A DNA stretch of 8,846 nt from Ruminococcus sp. UBA5884 (GTDB lineage: Bacteria; Bacillota; Clostridia; Oscillospirales; Ruminococcaceae). The notes beneath the pieces are model-generated. The model was given only the letters and a program-made list of their open reading frames with translations. It ran no database searches and was not told where the DNA came from. The stretch is from positions 1-8,846 of the forward strand of contig DJFA01000049.1 of the NCBI GenBank assembly GCA_002431975.1, written 5' to 3'. A program made the position numbers and the translations under genes. Below, piece by piece: positions 5,747 to 8,846 of the stretch; positions within the stretch are counted from its first letter, which is position 1, and every line of letters begins with the position of its first letter.

Positions 5747-7954
5747 TTATTTATTCATCATCATTCTGTAATGCTGTTCATGATTCATTACTTCAAAAAT
5801 CAACCTGAATACTGTTCTGTACTGTTCAATATCCGTTCCGTCATCAATGTAATTAAGCTCTGAAGAATTATCATTAAGACATGAAATCATCATTGATGCA
5901 ATATTATATCCGCTGTCCTGAAATTTTTCCCTGTTGTCTTCAAGTACAATTTTATACAGGTCATTTTCTTTATATCCGCAGGTTTTAATAAAATAATGTT
6001 CAAGTATACGGCGGATAACTCCGGAAATAGTATTAATGCTTTTAAGTTCCCTGTATTCGTCCCAGAGTGAATCATACGCACTGCGAACCGGATTATAATT
6101 TTCCTGTTCAGACGGAATCAATTGATTTTGTCTTACGCAAAGAGTAATTTTTGATATATTATCAGTTTTGTTAATGACATATAAAGATATACTATTATAG
6201 TATTTATCCTGATTATATGTAATCTCCCTGTAAAAATCCGCATTATGAGTCAGTATAAACATCTGTCTGATATAGCTTTTTTGTCTTATATTGCAGCATA
6301 TATCCGTCATTTTTCTTATAAGGGAGCTTACAATAAGCATTGCATTTCTGTCCATGCATGATACAGGGTCATCAATAATTACTATCTTTTCATTTAATTC
6401 TTCTTTTTTGCTGCTGCCGTTTACAAGATAATAAAAATACAGGAATGCAATAAAACTGCGTTCGCCGTCAGACAATTTTTCTGCTATGCGTCCGTCAGGA
6501 CGTATTACTTCATAAGTATTTGCAGCATCTGCTTTTGCATGAAGTCTGAATCCCTGAAATCCCGATGTTCTGATAATCCTGTTTATTTCATCTATTGCTG
6601 ATTCAGTATTGACTGTTTGTCTGCTTAATTCACTTATATCGGCGTTAATTCTGCGGGCTTCAATAATTATTGCCTTCATCTGCATATCAAGTTCAGCAAT
6701 ATCAGATTCTGCCTTTGCCATTCTGTTACGATATTTTTTTACAACATCTTTAAGTACAAAGGCAAAGTATTCCCAAATCTCATTTTTACACTTATTTTTT
6801 TTATTTTTAATATCGCTTATAATATTGTTTCTCCTGTCAATTTCAGCATTAAACCTGTCAATAACAGCTCCTGTTTCAAGGAGGATAGAATCTGTATCTT
6901 CAAGAGAGGCTATTGTTGCAGGTTCTTTTATCTTGCTGCTGATACGCTGGAGATTGATTGTAACTGCATCACGGAGCATTTTAAGCTTTGCTTTGTAAAA
7001 TTCCGTATCAAGTTCAGGCATACTGTCATAAAGATTATTCTCAAGAGTTCTGATAACAGATTCCATTTCAGACCTGTATATATCCCGAAATTTTACAATT
7101 GCCGCAATATCTTCTTTATACTGTGAATCAAAGCAATCTGATATTTCCTGTTCAAAATTTTCAGGGAGTTTCTGCTGACAGTACGGGCATTTTCCATTTG
7201 TCCGTCCGGTAAAATGCGTATATCCATGGCGAACCCAGTCTGTTGCATTCAATGCCCTGATAAAATCCGAGAATATTGTTTCACTGCTGCTTACAATTGA
7301 CCTGCTCATCAAATCATATCCGGGAAATGAAGCATATGTAACTCTGCGAGCCTTCTGGTATCTTGAATATCTTTTATCATCTCCGCCGAAAACAGTATTG
7401 ACTACAGATTCCAGTTCAGAAATGTCATGTTCTGCCGGAACGGATTTTAAAATCTGTTCAGAAAAAAGAGCCTTTGTTCTTTTACCGGTAATAACTGAAC
7501 TGAATATTTTTCTGAGAATGCTTGTCTGCTGCCAGCATTCATTCTGATAATCAGCAACAGCTGCTGATTTTTCCTGCTGAATTTTATCAATAAGATTCTT
7601 TGAAGCAAGATAGTTTTCCCGTTTAATCTGTTTCTGTCTGTTTAACTCATCAATTTTTTTCTGAATTTCAATATTTGTTTTGCATACAGTAAATACTCCT
7701 GCAAGATTATCATAGTTTGAAAAATTAGCATCAATAAAATCTGTATCATATACAAGTACATCATAATCCGCAGCATATTTTCCGTTCTGCCACTGAATAT
7801 TTCTGTTAGTTTTCAATGCTTTTGCAACAGTTGACTTGCCTGTACCGTTCTTACCATAGAAAAAATTAACAGATGTTGGTTCTATCACTTCATTCATAAA
7901 TACTGCATCATTAAGTATAATTTTTTCAACAGCTGACTGCATTTTATAATTCAT
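5747..7954 (-). CDS. RloC-like ABC-type ATPase with zinc hook; putative anticodon nuclease
   Basis: A 735-aa protein numbered from the ATG at 7954. Its head is ABC/Rad50-like: Walker A GKNGTGKST (34-42), signature LSDGERSF (494-501), Walker B IVIIDDPVSCMD (524-535) and H-loop FILTHNAD (His570). Between them lie two coiled-coil arms (about 90-140 and 340-460) and a CPYC motif (256-259) of the kind that forms a Rad50-type zinc hook. This head-hook layout is that of RloC, a tRNA anticodon nuclease of restriction loci, within the AAA_13 group. After the ATPase, GVIRRILEHYF (645-655) gives R648xxxE652, the spacing of the PrrC Arg-Glu pair, and NHEQHY near the C-terminus (H725, H728) offers the third, histidine member. 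Nuclease activity is inferred. It is first in the minus-strand cluster with mcrB and mcrC. The start at 7954 has AGGAG eight bases upstream; the in-frame ATG at 8005 (752 aa) has no ribosome binding site. Otherwise it could be an AAA_13 defence ATPase without nuclease activity. Confidence 0.72.
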   Translation of the reverse strand: MNYKMQSAVEKIILNDAVFMNEVIEPTSVNFFYGKNGTGKSTVAKALKTNRNIQWQNGKYAADYDVLVYDTDFIDANFSNYDNLAGVFTVCKTNIEIQKKIDELNRQKQIKRENYLASKNLIDKIQQEKSAAVADYQNECWQQTSILRKIFSSVITGKRTKALFSEQILKSVPAEHDISELESVVNTVFGGDDKRYSRYQKARRVTYASFPGYDLMSRSIVSSSETIFSDFIRALNATDWVRHGYTHFTGRTNGKCPYCQQKLPENFEQEISDCFDSQYKEDIAAIVKFRDIYRSEMESVIRTLENNLYDSMPELDTEFYKAKLKMLRDAVTINLQRISSKIKEPATIASLEDTDSILLETGAVIDRFNAEIDRRNNIISDIKNKKNKCKNEIWEYFAFVLKDVVKKYRNRMAKAESDIAELDMQMKAIIIEARRINADISELSRQTVNTESAIDEINRIIRTSGFQGFRLHAKADAANTYEVIRPDGRIAEKLSDGERSFIAFLYFYYLVNGSSKKEELNEKIVIIDDPVSCMDRNAMLIVSSLIRKMTDICCNIRQKSYIRQMFILTHNADFYREITYNQDKYYNSISLYVINKTDNISKITLCVRQNQLIPSEQENYNPVRSAYDSLWDEYRELKSINTISGVIRRILEHYFIKTCGYKENDLYKIVLEDNREKFQDSGYNIASMMISCLNDNSSELNYIDDGTDIEQYRTVFRLIFEVMNHEQHYRMMMNK

Positions 7955-7962
7955 AATCAAAA

Positions 7963-7967
7963 CTCCT
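7963..7967 (-). promoter_or_regulatory. Ribosome binding site fixing the RloC-like start at 7954
   Basis: AGGAG on the minus strand lies eight bases before the ATG at 7954. The 17-codon extension to the ATG at 8005 has only AT-rich DNA upstream and would sit about 20 bases after the predicted transcription start, so the shorter protein is preferred. Confidence 0.8.
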
Positions 7968-8030
7968 GAATATTTTTTATTAAAGATTAAGCAAAAATGC
8001 TTCATTGTTTATATTATATTTCTGATTTTA

Positions 8031-8060
8031 AGTATAGCGTAAAAAGCTGTATATTGTCAA
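8031..8060 (-). promoter_or_regulatory. Promoter of the RloC-like/mcrB/mcrC cluster
   Basis: On the minus strand a perfect TTGACA (8055-8060) and TATACT (8031-8036, five of six) are 18 bases apart. The expected start near 8024 gives a leader of about 70 bases to the chosen ATG. The 18 bases ending with this -35 are repeated exactly in the divergent promoter at 8180-8197. A small 5-bp hairpin AAGCA-AAAA-TGCTT (7989-8002) lies in the leader. Confidence 0.65.
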
Positions 8061-8197
8061 TATATAATAAAATCCAGAAATAAACTTTTCTTTAAAATCT
8101 ATAATATACCATCTGATATTCATTGATTCCGAACAATCGTTGCATAAATTAAATATTTATTATCAACAAATTCTGATTTTTTTATTATATATTGACA
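8055..8197. repeat. 18-bp inverted repeat carrying both divergent -35 boxes
   Basis: TTTTATTATATATTGACA occurs at 8180-8197 on the plus strand and at 8072-8055 on the minus strand, identical over 18 bases and 107 bases apart. Each copy ends exactly at the -35 box of an outward-facing promoter. Either both promoters share an AT-rich upstream element, or one protein binds both. Confidence 0.8.
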
Positions 8198-8221
8198 GTT
8201 CATAAATTCATATGATATAAT
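8192..8221 (+). promoter_or_regulatory. Promoter of the secreted lectin-domain protein gene
   Basis: A perfect TTGACA (8192-8197) and a perfect TATAAT (8216-8221) are 18 bases apart, with ATGA before the -10 as in the tRNA promoter. The predicted start near 8229 gives a leader of about 43 bases containing GGGAGGGG (8257-8264), seven bases from the ATG. The rest of the non-coding stretch 7955-8271 (317 bases) is AT-rich and shows nothing else definite. Confidence 0.8.
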
Positions 8222-8271
8222 TTAATAAGCAAATTCCGTAAAATATTTTTAATCATGGGAGGGGTTATAGA

Positions 8272-8846
8272 ATGGAAATTGCAAAAAAACCGGCAGTTCT
8301 CTCTGTTATTTTTCTGATAGCATGGATACTGCCATTATTTGTTCCGGTTTCAGTTGAAGCAGTATCAACAGATTATCCGGTACAGCTTATCAATATTTCA
8401 GTAAAGGATAATTCATTATCACTCACTGAAAACAATACGTCTGACAATTCAGCTCTGTCAGTAAAAGCTCTCGGTAACGGTCTTTCTGCTTCATGGCGTT
8501 TTGACAGAGTAAATTCCGATTCAAAAGGCACTTTCTTTAAAATCTGCAATGCGGAATCAGGAAGACTTCTCACACCAAAAAACTATAGCGTAAAAAGCGG
8601 CTCAGATGTCGTAGTATACGGCAGTGAATCTCATCAGTCACAGCACTGGTATGCTGTACCTGTGGAAAATGACCATCTCGGAAACAATCTTTATTATAAG
8701 ATAGTCAACTATTCTGATACATCACTTGCTCTCACTCATGCAGATTCAGGAATGACTCTTGAAAATTATACAGGTGCTGACAATCAGCTCTGGCTTCTTA
8801 ATTCAGATGGTCTTCAGGGCTTTGCCGGATATTGCAGCAATGACAA
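8272..8846 (+). CDS. Secreted protein with ricin-type trefoil domain (5' part only); possible pectate lyase
   Basis: The open frame starts at ATG 8272 and runs off the right edge after about 191 codons. Residues 1-30 form a signal peptide (MEIAKKP, then a long hydrophobic core, cleavage near VEA). Residues about 35-170 look like a ricin-type beta-trefoil (CBM13/RICIN family), a carbohydrate-binding fold. QHWY (about 130-133) and NQLWLL (about 169-174) are QxW-type motifs, and repeating hydrophobic strands such as FFKICNAESGRLLTP and YYKIVNYSDTSLALT flank them. The last visible residues, DGLQGFAGYCSND, follow the lectin domain directly; GFA at a domain start recalls family 1 pectate lyases, so a pectin-degrading enzyme is a tentative guess. 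The ribosome binding site GGGAGGGG lies seven bases upstream. The gene is divergent from the defence cluster. Confidence 0.78.
   Translation, partial: MEIAKKPAVLSVIFLIAWILPLFVPVSVEAVSTDYPVQLINISVKDNSLSLTENNTSDNSALSVKALGNGLSASWRFDRVNSDSKGTFFKICNAESGRLLTPKNYSVKSGSDVVVYGSESHQSQHWYAVPVENDHLGNNLYYKIVNYSDTSLALTHADSGMTLENYTGADNQLWLLNSDGLQGFAGYCSND

Noticed and set aside
5890..6081. Minus-strand open frame of 63 codons inside the RloC-like gene
   Set aside because: It is an alternate frame of the conserved C-terminal region, with no independent support.
6609..6998. Plus-strand open frame with a hydrophobic 129-aa translation
   Set aside because: It is antisense to the coiled-coil part of the RloC-like gene; the Leu/Ile/Ser-rich, membrane-like look comes from complementing Lys/Glu/Asn codons. 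No ribosome binding site was seen.
7955..8030. Riboswitch or attenuator in the leader of the RloC-like gene
   Set aside because: Only one 5-bp hairpin is visible, with no conserved aptamer-like core and no terminator.
8373..8573. Minus-strand open frame of 66 codons
   Set aside because: It is antisense to the secreted lectin gene, which has a promoter, ribosome binding site and signal peptide.
1..8846. CRISPR array or transposon ends
   Set aside because: No regularly spaced direct repeats and no transposase-like coding sequence were seen.

Overview
The window looks like the chromosome of a low-GC, Gram-positive, fibre-degrading gut or rumen bacterium, most likely a Ruminococcus (R. flavefaciens/R. 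albus-like) relative. The evidence is the strongly AT-rich DNA, clear AGGAGG-type ribosome binding sites, near-consensus TTGACA/TATAAT promoters, a secreted type I dockerin protein (a cellulosome signature), and a second secreted protein that begins with a ricin-type lectin domain. The genus is an inference; no 16S or other marker is present.

Layout from left to right. (1) Positions 6-1484, minus strand: a full-length FGGY-family protein of the rhamnulokinase type. Its fold-level motifs remain, but the ATP- and catalysis-related motifs look eroded. (2) Positions 1614-1793, plus strand: a compact tRNA-Leu(CAA) unit with a consensus promoter and its own terminator. (3) Positions 1804-2882, minus strand: a secreted BspA-type leucine-rich-repeat protein ending in a dockerin, with its own promoter and terminator. 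(4) Positions 2918-8060, minus strand: a defence cluster transcribed right to left. It comprises an RloC-like ABC-type ATPase with a zinc-hook CPYC motif and a PrrC/RloC-like RxxxE...H C-terminus, then a 148-bp gap holding a REP-like palindrome, then McrB (AAA+ motor of a type IV restriction system), then McrC (PD-(D/E)xK nuclease) joined to McrB by an ATGA overlap. (5) Positions 8192-8846, plus strand: a divergently transcribed secreted protein that runs off the right edge. It has a signal peptide and a ricin-type trefoil, followed by what may be the first residues of a pectate-lyase-like domain.

How they may work together: McrBC systems cut foreign DNA, typically modified DNA. PrrC and RloC proteins are toxic tRNA anticodon nucleases, known mostly from type I restriction loci, that act as a second line when restriction is inhibited. 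An RloC-like protein beside a type IV McrBC system is therefore the most interesting part of the window, as a possible two-layer (restriction plus abortive infection) defence. The flanking genes (rhamnulokinase-like protein, dockerin protein, lectin-bearing secreted protein) fit plant cell-wall use and appear to be the host background into which the defence cluster sits. No integrase, transposase, CRISPR array or attachment-site duplication was seen.

Two start codons are reassigned on ribosome-binding-site evidence: the RloC-like protein to 7954 (735 aa) and McrC to 3973 (351 aa).
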